A DNA stretch of 9,932 bases, taken from CAZVON01 sp964628435 (GTDB lineage: Bacteria; Patescibacteriota; Microgenomatia; Levybacterales; UBA12049). Under the pieces are notes generated by a model, which saw nothing but the letters and a program-made list of their open reading frames with translations, had not been told where the DNA came from and did not search any database. A program made the translations under genes and the position numbers. The DNA is taken from assembly GCA_964628435.1 (NCBI GenBank), contig CAZVON010000033.1:1-9932 (forward strand), written 5' to 3'. This document shows, piece by piece, positions 1-6,176 of the stretch; positions within the stretch are counted from its first letter, which is position 1, and each line of letters starts with the position of its first letter.

Positions 1-648
1 GGCATGGCATCTAAAACCTCTTCAGTCAGATAAGTTCGACGAAGCCCGTAATATTCTTCAGCTAGCTTCACTCTTTCATCCAAATCAGAAATTTCCTTAA
101 ATCTAGAATCGTGATTGGCAGGGTATCTTGAACCACAAACAAAATCAGCATCAATTACTGCTCCTTTTAAATCTTCAAACTCTTCAATATTTACACCTTT
201 CTCTTCTAAAAAATCATAATCCTCTCTCCTTGGTTTTAAATCTTCGGGACAGACAAAACGGATTGTTAAATCANNNNNNNNNNNNNNNNNNNNNNNNNNN
301 NNNNNCTAATCTGCTTTCCATTTTAGCTAAACTTGTTCCTTCACCAGCATTTAAAATAAGTGTTGATCTGGCTCCTAAAATCTCAGCTGCTCTATGCATT
401 GAAAGCCCGGTTCTGGTAGTTGGTTCTTCAGAAAAAGTCAAAACTGCATCATCTTCAGACAGATAATGAAGGGTCCTAAACCTTGGACCAGGACCAATAT
501 CAGCTTCTAAAATGTCCGAGAGAGGAAAAATTCTTTCTTCTAATAACTTTGGTGTTAATTGTGCAGCGGAAAGCAAATGATCAAAACCAGCTCGAGATTC
601 AGCATGAATTTCGTTTCGTCCCAGATTAGCTCTTTTAGTCTCTATCAT
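1..648 (-). CDS. pyrB: Aspartate carbamoyltransferase-like protein, partial and interrupted by an assembly gap
   Basis: This is a carbamoyltransferase-family enzyme. Aspartate carbamoyltransferase, the likeliest member, joins carbamoyl phosphate to aspartate in cytosolic pyrimidine synthesis. The ATG is at 648-646. Residues ~74-81 read EEPTTRTG, the family's carbamoyl-phosphate loop (usually F-E-P-S-T-R-T), followed by a GTSLAK segment like the ATCase 80s loop. After the Ns the protein resumes (272 downwards) with RFVCPEDLKPRREDY, a helix-rich LEEKGVNIEEF stretch and a DADFVCGSRY segment, matching the second domain. The HPTQ region lies in the gap and the C-terminus lies beyond base 1. The reading frame differs on the two sides of the gap, which is expected if the N run is a guess. 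The N-terminus is longer than in E. coli PyrB, and the usual R-x-Q after the second-domain Arg is absent. Ornithine carbamoyltransferase or a divergent paralogue therefore remains possible. Confidence 0.72.
274..305. other. Assembly gap (32 N) inside the carbamoyltransferase gene
   Basis: This run of Ns falls between the GTSLAK loop and the second-domain RFVCPED segment. In E. coli PyrB these landmarks are about 100 residues apart, so about 300 bases are probably missing. For the frame to continue, the true length must leave remainder 1 when divided by 3, and 32 does not. Confidence 0.85.
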
Positions 649-682
649 AAAAAAGGCCTAGTAACCAAGTAACCGGTAACTA
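649..682 (-). promoter_or_regulatory. Possible hairpin and T-run in the pyrB-like leader
   Basis: On the minus strand TAGTTACC (682-675) can pair with GGTTACTA (666-659), with one mismatch and an 8-nt loop. GGCC and six Ts follow and touch the ATG at 648. The layout recalls a weak intrinsic terminator or attenuator, but the stem is short. The same stretch is also three near-direct copies of GGTTACT, so repeat structure alone could explain it. Confidence 0.3.
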
Positions 683-693
683 ATGCTTAGCTC

Positions 694-755
694 TTGGAGT
701 TTGGCTATTATATTCTTCTAGAAAAAGTCTGTCAATAATAATTATTGGAGTTTGG
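694..755. repeat. 11-bp direct repeat TTGGAGTTTGG bracketing the pyrB-like promoter
   Basis: Exact copies lie at 694-704 and 745-755. Seen from the minus strand, one copy ends ten bases upstream of the -35 box. The other begins two bases after the -10 box, over the expected transcription start. This spacing is typical of a two-site operator for a repressor. No regulator gene is visible in the window. Confidence 0.5.
707..735 (-). promoter_or_regulatory. Consensus sigma70 promoter of the pyrB-like gene
   Basis: The minus strand reads TTGACA (735-730), a 17-bp spacer and TATAAT (712-707), a perfect match to both hexamers at optimal spacing. Transcription should start near base 700, giving a leader of about 50 nt before the ATG at 648. 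Confidence 0.85.
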
Positions 756-778
756 TGCAAAACTACTTTTAAGTTGAT

Positions 779-910
779 TTGACAAGTAAAAAGGCAGTAA
801 CTCAAGATGTGCAAAGTTATTTAGCAGACCATCAGGATAAACTAGCAGAAGCCAGGAAAAGAATTGATGAGTTTATCCTTAAAACTCCGATTAGGTCGAT
901 TTTTAAATAA
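779..910 (+). CDS. Doubtful 43-aa open reading frame
   Basis: This frame opens with TTG and ends in TAA immediately before the -35 box of the T-box promoter. It would encode a charged, helix-prone peptide with AEARKRIDEF near its middle and IRSIFK at its end. No Shine-Dalgarno sequence precedes the TTG, and an in-frame stop lies at 770-772. A 9-bp inverted repeat (835-843 with 870-878) falls inside it. I do not recognise the peptide. It could be a small gene, the remnant of a larger one, or a chance frame. Confidence 0.22.
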   Translation: MTSKKAVTQDVQSYLADHQDKLAEARKRIDEFILKTPIRSIFK

Positions 911-939
911 TTGATCTGTATGACATAAAGTTGTATAAT
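911..939 (+). promoter_or_regulatory. Promoter of the T-box transcript
   Basis: TTGATC (911-916), exactly 17 bases and TATAAT (934-939). Transcription would start near 946, leaving about 160 nt before the antiterminator, enough for a compact specifier-containing stem. Confidence 0.7.
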
Positions 940-945
940 ATTTGT

Positions 946-1180
946 AGTTAAATATTCTTAAATCCATTGATCCAGAGGGTTGGAACTGGGGAGGAGAGCA
1001 AAAGTATGCTACGGAGGCGAAACCGTAAAAGACAGCAGCGTGTGTCGGATATCGGAGCACGCCAGGAATGAGCTCTCCATACATAGAAAGCTTTGGAGAG
1101 GAAGCAAGGTGGCACCGTCTTGAAAAAGACCCTTGTGAATTTCTAAGAAGTGATTCTTGGGAGTTTACAAGGGTTTTTAT
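946..1180 (+). ncRNA. T-box riboswitch with antiterminator and terminator
   Basis: T-boxes sense uncharged tRNA: the anticodon reads a specifier codon in stem I, and the free NCCA end pairs with UGGN in the antiterminator bulge. The antiterminator is complete here. Helix A1 is GCAAGG (1104-1109) with CCUUGU (1131-1136), the 7-nt bulge UGGCACC is 1110-1116, and helix A2 is GUCUU (1117-1121) with AAGAC (1126-1130) across a GAAA loop. Stem III is CUCUCC (1073-1078) with GGAGAG (1095-1100). The alternative terminator pairs CCCUUGU (1130-1136) with ACAAGGG (1167-1173), has an inner CUAAGAA/UUCUUGG helix with loop GUGA, and ends in five Us. The UGGC bulge predicts a tRNA with discriminator G (Trp, Asn, Asp, Gln, Glu or Ser are possible). 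A hairpin ACGG/CCGU (1011-1026) may be the distal end of stem I. I could not assign the specifier with confidence. Confidence 0.88.
1130..1178 (+). terminator. Regulated terminator of the T-box
   Basis: The stem 1130-1136/1167-1173, continued by 1143-1149/1154-1160, is followed by a T5 run and an AT-rich stretch. Its 5' arm is the 3' arm of antiterminator helix A1, so the two structures exclude each other. When uncharged tRNA is scarce, this hairpin should stop transcription before the phosphotransferase gene. Confidence 0.85.
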
Positions 1181-1200
1181 TTATTAAAAAGGGGAGGTTT

Positions 1201-3861
1201 ATGCCAAATTACGAATCAGAACTCTATACTTCACACTCAGAGAAAGTAGACCCTAATTCTGGGGGGAGTTTTAGTGGTATATCCCCAGAGTTGGGGTTAG
1301 TTCGCACTGCTTCACAGGAAGTTAGACAAACTCCTCGGTTTATTTATTTGCTTGATGAAATTGGCAACCACGATCCTTCTTTATTCGGTGGTAAGGCTAT
1401 TAATCTTGGAAAATTGAGACAGGCTGGCTTACCTGTTCCCGATGGGTTTTGTGTGACAACCGAAGCTCATGATTGCTATGTCCAAACTGGAACACTACCT
1501 CCTGGTCTAATACCCAAGCTTGAGCTCATTAGGGAACAACTTGGAGGGAGAGTTGTTGTAAGAAGCTCTGCGAATTGTGAAGACGGTAAAGAGTTAAGTA
1601 TGGCGGGGGTTTTTCAAAGTTACTATTTGAGGGAAAAAGATGATATTCAAAGTGTAGTTGAAAGGGTCTATTCCCACACTAGAAGCTCTGAGGTAGTGGA
1701 ATTTATGGCTTTGCACGGCAAAAAACCTTCTGAGATAAAAATGGGGTTGGTGGTTCAAGGGTTGATTGACCCCGAAAGGGCAGGGGTTGTATATACAGGA
1801 ATTAACGAGGGTAACTTGTTAATTCAGTATGTTGAAGGTTTAGGATCGGTATTGATGGATGGAGAAACTCACGGAAGCACAATTCTTCTTGACAAAGACG
1901 GTTCTATTGGAGCATCAACAGGATTTGAAATAAGACCTATTTCAGCCGATGTTATTAAACAGATAAGAGATTCTGCGGCGATAATAGAAAACCTATATGA
2001 AGGACAGCCACAAGATATAGAATTTGCCTCAGTTGGTGATCGACTGTATATTTTACAAGCCAGAAGGCTAACTGCTGATTTGGGCAGAGTTGAGATTGAG
2101 GAAACACCAGAGGAATGTCTGGAAAGAACTAAACTCAAACTCCAACAGCTTACTGCACAGGAAAAAAGAGAACTAGGGACACAACGGGTTATATTCAGCG
2201 ATGCCAATTTCAGTGAGTTGCTTCCAAGACCGACAGAAATGGACTTTGGCGTGTTTGCCTACATCTTTACTGGAAGTGATGGTGTTCCTGGTGGAATTCA
2301 GCTTGGAAGGATGGAAATGGGTTACCCACTTGGCGAAGAGTCAATCGGTTTTATGTCTTATATTGGGGGTAGACCCTATTTTAGTATTGCCCGTGACGCA
2401 GCCACTTTTTATGCGGGTTTCCCTGAAACGAGACAAGAGTATTTTACTACTCTGGTCAGAGAATATCTGGAAGCAATTCAAGTCGATCCAAGTAAAGGGG
2501 CTTACCCGGAAATGGGCTTGTATCTTCAAGACCCGACCCTTGAGGATCTACGTACTAGATTTGGTGATAAAGCCATTGTTTATTTTCAGGTTTACCAAGA
2601 TTTTATCACCGGAATGCGTCGGCAAGCCGACAGCTTTCTCGATCAATTTAGAGCAATAGAATATGCAGAAATGACCACTTTTGTAAGGGAAATGCAGGCA
2701 GTTGATATGAGTAGAATGATGAATGAAGAGCTGGTCGGATATTGTACTGGAATTTTGGAACATCTTAGGACTCGCTCCTGTGTGAACTTCGTCAAGTCTG
2801 CCCGATTGGGTTTTTATTACTCCCAAAGATTACAGTTATTGTTAAGGGAAAGATTAGGATTAGAGAGTGACGAAACGGAAATGATTTTTGCACGCTTAAG
2901 TAAAGGGTTTGATGGAAGTGCAATAACTGAAGTGAACATCGCTATTGCCGATGCTGAAACCGAAGAAGAAGCATTGGATATTGCTAATCAAAGTGTGAGA
3001 CATTTTAGCACTGGTGAGATGTTGGAAATACGACACCGATGTCTGAAGGATGAACCATCTGCTCTTGTAGCATATGTTAGAGGTATTCGCCAGTCAGGTC
3101 AGTATAGAAAAGAGTTCGAAAGACAAAAAGCGGAAAGATTGGTTACCCAGCAAAATATTTTAGAAAGGTTATCAAGTGAAGAAAGACAAGAGTTGGGAGT
3201 AGTCATCCAGTCAGCACAAACTTATATGGCCCTCAGGGAAACTGTCAAATATCTTTTTACCCAGGAGTACTCTCTCTTGCGAGATGCTTTGCAGGTCTTA
3301 GGGTCTCGATTGGGCTTAGCGGATGGCGATATTTATTTTGTTTATCCAAGAGAATTGCCCCGCTTGATGGTCGATCCGCTGGCGTTTACCCATTTAATAC
3401 AATCTCGGAAACAGTCGTTTTCAAATTATGACAAGCTCGATCTACCCCATGTAATTAGAGAGTCAGATATTGAGGCGCTGGAATTGTCTTCAGAAAGCGA
3501 TGGTGATTTTATCGAAGCCAAAGGCAAGTTTTTAGCCGAAGGGCAACAAGTGGAGGGTGTCGTGGTCAATCTTGATCAATTTGAAGACCTCGGCCAAGTC
3601 TCTCGTGTAATTGATAACTACAGAAAGCAGGCAATACCGATAATTTTAGTTGCCACACAGATGAACTTAGGCCACGATCCATTTATTGCTTTGTCTTCTG
3701 GGTTGATTCTTGAAAATGCGGGGATAGTGTCTCATGGTGCGCAAAGGGCAAGAGAATTAGGAAAGGGAGCACTTGGCGGAATAAAATCCAAATATCTAAA
3801 GACGGGGGCGATAGTTTACTTCAACCCCGCCTCGCGTACAATTAAGAAAATTCCACAATAA
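1201..3861 (+). CDS. Rifampicin-phosphotransferase-like ATP-grasp/phosphohistidine dikinase, substrate unknown
   Basis: This is an 886-aa protein starting at ATG 1201 behind GGGGAGG (1191-1197). An earlier in-frame start at 1150 lies inside the T-box terminator and is rejected. Residues ~62-70 read FGGKAINLG and 120-137 hold VRSSANCEDG and SMAGVF, the PEP-synthase-type ATP-grasp signatures. QDIEF (271-275) and LQARR (285-289) close that domain. A long middle region begins with a SELLPRP segment and contains ALRETVKY and DGDIYFVYPREL, typical of the rifampicin phosphotransferase/PEP synthase family. The C-terminus holds IVSHGAQRARELG with the candidate phosphohistidine H845. No PEP-binding TIM barrel follows, so it is not a classical PEP synthase or PPDK. 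The size and domain order match rifampicin phosphotransferase, which converts ATP plus substrate to phospho-substrate, AMP and Pi. T-box control suggests a link to amino acids rather than antibiotics, but the substrate is unknown. Confidence 0.85.
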   Translation: MPNYESELYTSHSEKVDPNSGGSFSGISPELGLVRTASQEVRQTPRFIYLLDEIGNHDPSLFGGKAINLGKLRQAGLPVPDGFCVTTEAHDCYVQTGTLPPGLIPKLELIREQLGGRVVVRSSANCEDGKELSMAGVFQSYYLREKDDIQSVVERVYSHTRSSEVVEFMALHGKKPSEIKMGLVVQGLIDPERAGVVYTGINEGNLLIQYVEGLGSVLMDGETHGSTILLDKDGSIGASTGFEIRPISADVIKQIRDSAAIIENLYEGQPQDIEFASVGDRLYILQARRLTADLGRVEIEETPEECLERTKLKLQQLTAQEKRELGTQRVIFSDANFSELLPRPTEMDFGVFAYIFTGSDGVPGGIQLGRMEMGYPLGEESIGFMSYIGGRPYFSIARDAATFYAGFPETRQEYFTTLVREYLEAIQVDPSKGAYPEMGLYLQDPTLEDLRTRFGDKAIVYFQVYQDFITGMRRQADSFLDQFRAIEYAEMTTFVREMQAVDMSRMMNEELVGYCTGILEHLRTRSCVNFVKSARLGFYYSQRLQLLLRERLGLESDETEMIFARLSKGFDGSAITEVNIAIADAETEEEALDIANQSVRHFSTGEMLEIRHRCLKDEPSALVAYVRGIRQSGQYRKEFERQKAERLVTQQNILERLSSEERQELGVVIQSAQTYMALRETVKYLFTQEYSLLRDALQVLGSRLGLADGDIYFVYPRELPRLMVDPLAFTHLIQSRKQSFSNYDKLDLPHVIRESDIEALELSSESDGDFIEAKGKFLAEGQQVEGVVVNLDQFEDLGQVSRVIDNYRKQAIPIILVATQMNLGHDPFIALSSGLILENAGIVSHGAQRARELGKGALGGIKSKYLKTGAIVYFNPASRTIKKIPQ

Positions 3862-4475
3862 TGAAAACTGTATGTTTCATAAGACATGCGAAATCAACAA
3901 ATCTATACCTCAATTATGAAGGGTTTCCTTTTGAAGAATTTTGTCGACTTGCAAAAGGAGAGTTAGATCAAAGCCTTAACCCTGAAAGCAAGGCCCAAAT
4001 TTTGGAGAAATTAAAGGCTGTAAGTCGGCGATATGATGTGATTTTCTATAGTCCAGCAAGACGAGCAAAAGAAACATCCAAGATTATTAAAGAGAACACA
4101 GATAATAATTTAAAAATAATTGAAAATTTAGATCTTAAAGAAATTTATTTTGATCCGTATTTTTTAACAAGTGCTGATGAGTTTAGCGCACGAGGAATGC
4201 CTGCTATTCGTGAGTCTCTGTATAATTTTATGATGCAAGGAAAAGAAGGAGTTGAATCTGTAAGCGATGTGTATTTAAGAATAAAACATTTAGAGAAGAA
4301 TCTTAAGGATTGTCCATATCAATCGATTCTATGCATTACTCACAGCTTTTTTATGAGAGTCCTTTTCCACTATTTTCTTAAAAATAAAAAGAATCCAAAA
4401 GAAATATCTGCTGTAATGTTAACTAAAACTATTGACTACAATTATCTTGACGGGTTTGTGTTTAAACTCGATTAG
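3861..4475 (+). CDS. Histidine phosphatase superfamily protein (phosphoglycerate mutase-like)
   Basis: This is a 204-aa cytosolic phosphatase candidate. FIRHAKS at residues 6-12 supplies the catalytic R8-H9 pair. SPARRAKET (64-72) gives the second phosphate-binding Arg, E94 in DLKEIYFD is the likely acid, and ITHSFFMR (159-166) provides the second His (H161). The tetrad is therefore complete. RHAKS instead of RHGES resembles SixA-like and other small branches that remove phosphate from proteins or small molecules. The ATG overlaps the stop of the dikinase gene by one base (TAATG), so it is translationally coupled and presumably under the same T-box. It is noticeably more AT-rich than its partner. 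It may dephosphorylate the dikinase product or the dikinase's phosphohistidine (inference). Its stop overlaps the convergent acetyltransferase stop. Confidence 0.85.
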   Translation: MKTVCFIRHAKSTNLYLNYEGFPFEEFCRLAKGELDQSLNPESKAQILEKLKAVSRRYDVIFYSPARRAKETSKIIKENTDNNLKIIENLDLKEIYFDPYFLTSADEFSARGMPAIRESLYNFMMQGKEGVESVSDVYLRIKHLEKNLKDCPYQSILCITHSFFMRVLFHYFLKNKKNPKEISAVMLTKTIDYNYLDGFVFKLD

Positions 4476-5203
4476 TTATTTAGAAACGCTAAGTAGAATA
4501 TTGCATCTCCGTTTTGTCGATTTATTCCTAGTTTTTGGAGTTGGTTTTCAACAACATTGATTTCAGAGTGCTGTTTGTTTATAACATAATCACCAAGCCT
4601 GCCTTCTGGATAAGCACCTTCACATACCCCAGTAATTAAGTTAGTATCTTTAGAATACCCAAGTTTTTCTACTAAGATATAAAGTGCCCTAAGTGCTTTC
4701 TCGTCTTGACTAAAAGATTTTGTAAAAGGGAATACATCATTTACCCCCAGGCTTGCTATTACTCTTATAAAAGAATAAATCTCAGCTGGATTTTGTGATC
4801 GGGCAGCGATAATTGTCGGCTTGTGTGCTTCGATAGCAGCATGAAGTAGTTGACCGCCTATTCCCTGTCCTTGTTTGTCTTTTCTGACCACACGGGAATA
4901 ATAGAGATATTTTTCCTCGTCGGCTTGGAATACTGTTTGTATTTGGAAACCAACCCCCTCAGCCTTTGAGTCTACGGCAATAATCAAATCACCTTCTTTA
5001 AGTAGTCTTGGTTTAAGTCTTTCTGGGGTCATCATTTCGGGTAATCCAAACCCGTTTGCTGCAAGAAGAGCTACTATAGAAGAAAGTTGGTCAATGTGAT
5101 TTGATAATTCGACACCTGAAAATCTAAGAAAGGAAGTTTCTTTACCAGGTATAATTTCTCTGTCTAGTAGGGGCGCTTTTACCAAGTACTCTGACTCAAG
5201 CAT
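4472..5203 (-). CDS. GNAT-family N-acetyltransferase, paralogue 1
   Basis: This is a 243-aa protein from ATG 5203-5201. AGGAG lies at 5221-5217, 13 nt upstream, somewhat far. A TTG twelve codons earlier (5239) is possible but lacks a ribosome site. Residues 104-117 (RVVRKDKQGQGIGG) form GNAT motif A, where Q-x-x-G-x-G holds the acetyl-CoA pyrophosphate. An N-terminal region of about 60 residues precedes the fold. A C-terminal extension reads GRLGDYVIN and ends in LGINRQNGDAIFYLAFL. The same extension and an ARSQNPAEI segment (134-142) recur in the neighbouring GNAT, so the two are an old tandem duplication. The acceptor substrate is unknown. The gene runs head-on into the phosphatase gene with a 4-bp overlap, leaving no room for a separate terminator between them. 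Confidence 0.82.
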   Translation of the reverse strand: MLESEYLVKAPLLDREIIPGKETSFLRFSGVELSNHIDQLSSIVALLAANGFGLPEMMTPERLKPRLLKEGDLIIAVDSKAEGVGFQIQTVFQADEEKYLYYSRVVRKDKQGQGIGGQLLHAAIEAHKPTIIAARSQNPAEIYSFIRVIASLGVNDVFPFTKSFSQDEKALRALYILVEKLGYSKDTNLITGVCEGAYPEGRLGDYVINKQHSEINVVENQLQKLGINRQNGDAIFYLAFLNN

Positions 5204-5317
5204 TATGCAGATTTTACTCCTGCGTAGTATATTTTTCAATCCGGGTGTGTATTATGTACGAGGTAACCAGATATGCGACACCAGGTATTCCTCCAAGTGT
5301 CAGATAATTCAGATTAA

Positions 5318-5347
5318 AGTGTAGTCTTTTTGTATTGTAATATTCAA
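5318..5347 (-). promoter_or_regulatory. Possible promoter of GNAT paralogue 1
   Basis: The minus strand reads TTGAAT (5347-5342), an 18-bp spacer and TACACT (5323-5318). It lies in the 236-nt gap between the two acetyltransferase genes and would give a leader of about 105 nt. I see no other element in that gap apart from a short GACAC/GTGTC inverted repeat. Confidence 0.4.
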
Positions 5348-5439
5348 GCTAGGTTTCGATATTGATTTATGACTGCTTATGAGCAAAGAAAGACACAGAA
5401 TTTATTAAGGTGGCCGGGAGTGGTGATGTTCGACATTGG

Positions 5440-6117
5440 TCAACCAGTACAATGCAATCTAGCCATTACAAAAACACCATCTCCTTTATCTCTATTTAGC
5501 CCCAGCTCGAGCAACCGTCTTTCGATTCTTGCAATTTTCTCGTTTGTCATATCCACTTCATAGTCCCCAAAACGCTCTCTCGAATATACCCCTTTTCTTA
5601 TGCCTGTTGAGAAATCGATATTTGTTCTATGGGTGTGGTCGAAAATGAGCTCTAAATCTTTTCGAAAGTCTGGATCTTGATCATATCCTATATCTATAGG
5701 TGCGAAGATTGCGTCTGGAATTGCCCTTATCGTTGATAAAATTTGACCGGGATTTTGCGTAGAAAAAGTTAAATACTTTGCATCGAGATGCAAAGAAAGG
5801 GCTCTTTGTGTAATTTGAGTTCCATACCCTTTCCCCTGTATATTTTTTTGTACCATTTTACCTGATTCATAAATTACTTTACCAAGACCAGGAACTTTTT
5901 CTATAACATATCCTCCAAACCCTACAATTTTACCCATTTCTTTTACGGCTAAAACAAATTCAAATTCACTGACAACTTCCTTTAAATCCCCAGGCGTTTT
6001 ACCGAGAGCATTCACTATTATAGAAGAGAGTTGGGGATACAGAGTATCAAATTCTACTTTTAACCTTTGGCTGTCAAAAAGTTCTATTTCTATTTGCGGC
6101 AAACGCAACTTTTCCAC
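5440..6117 (-). CDS. GNAT-family N-acetyltransferase, paralogue 2
   Basis: This is a 225-aa protein. The start is GTG at 6117-6115, with no clear Shine-Dalgarno sequence and no in-frame ATG nearby, so the exact start is uncertain. Residues 87-99 (KMVQKNIQGKGYG) are the acetyl-CoA-binding motif A. FSTQNPGQI (118-126) and the C-terminal RFGDYEVD...LGLNRDKGDGVFVMARL line up with paralogue 1, although overall identity is low. Both lack any extra recognisable domain. The gene begins 59 nt after the chorismate mutase-YbaK gene on the same strand, so the two may be co-transcribed. The substrate could be an amino acid, a charged tRNA, a protein N-terminus or a toxin; the sequence does not decide. Confidence 0.82.
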   Translation of the reverse strand: MEKLRLPQIEIELFDSQRLKVEFDTLYPQLSSIIVNALGKTPGDLKEVVSEFEFVLAVKEMGKIVGFGGYVIEKVPGLGKVIYESGKMVQKNIQGKGYGTQITQRALSLHLDAKYLTFSTQNPGQILSTIRAIPDAIFAPIDIGYDQDPDFRKDLELIFDHTHRTNIDFSTGIRKGVYSRERFGDYEVDMTNEKIARIERRLLELGLNRDKGDGVFVMARLHCTG

Positions 6118-6176
6118 TGTTTGGTTTTATGGCTTCGTTTGTTATATTTTTATTTTATCTCTTATTTCTTTTAACT

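Noticed and set aside
779..784. TTGACA as a -35 box for the T-box operon
   Set aside because: No -10-like hexamer stands 16-18 bases downstream, while 911-939 offers a well-spaced pair.
981..989. TGG triplets at 982 and 987 as the T-box Trp specifier
   Set aside because: They lie in the 5' part of the leader, whereas specifiers lie in the 3' strand of stem I; I could not support the assignment.
842..1084. An 80-codon minus-strand reading frame
   Set aside because: It lies over the T-box leader and its promoter; its translation resembles no protein and no ribosome site precedes it.
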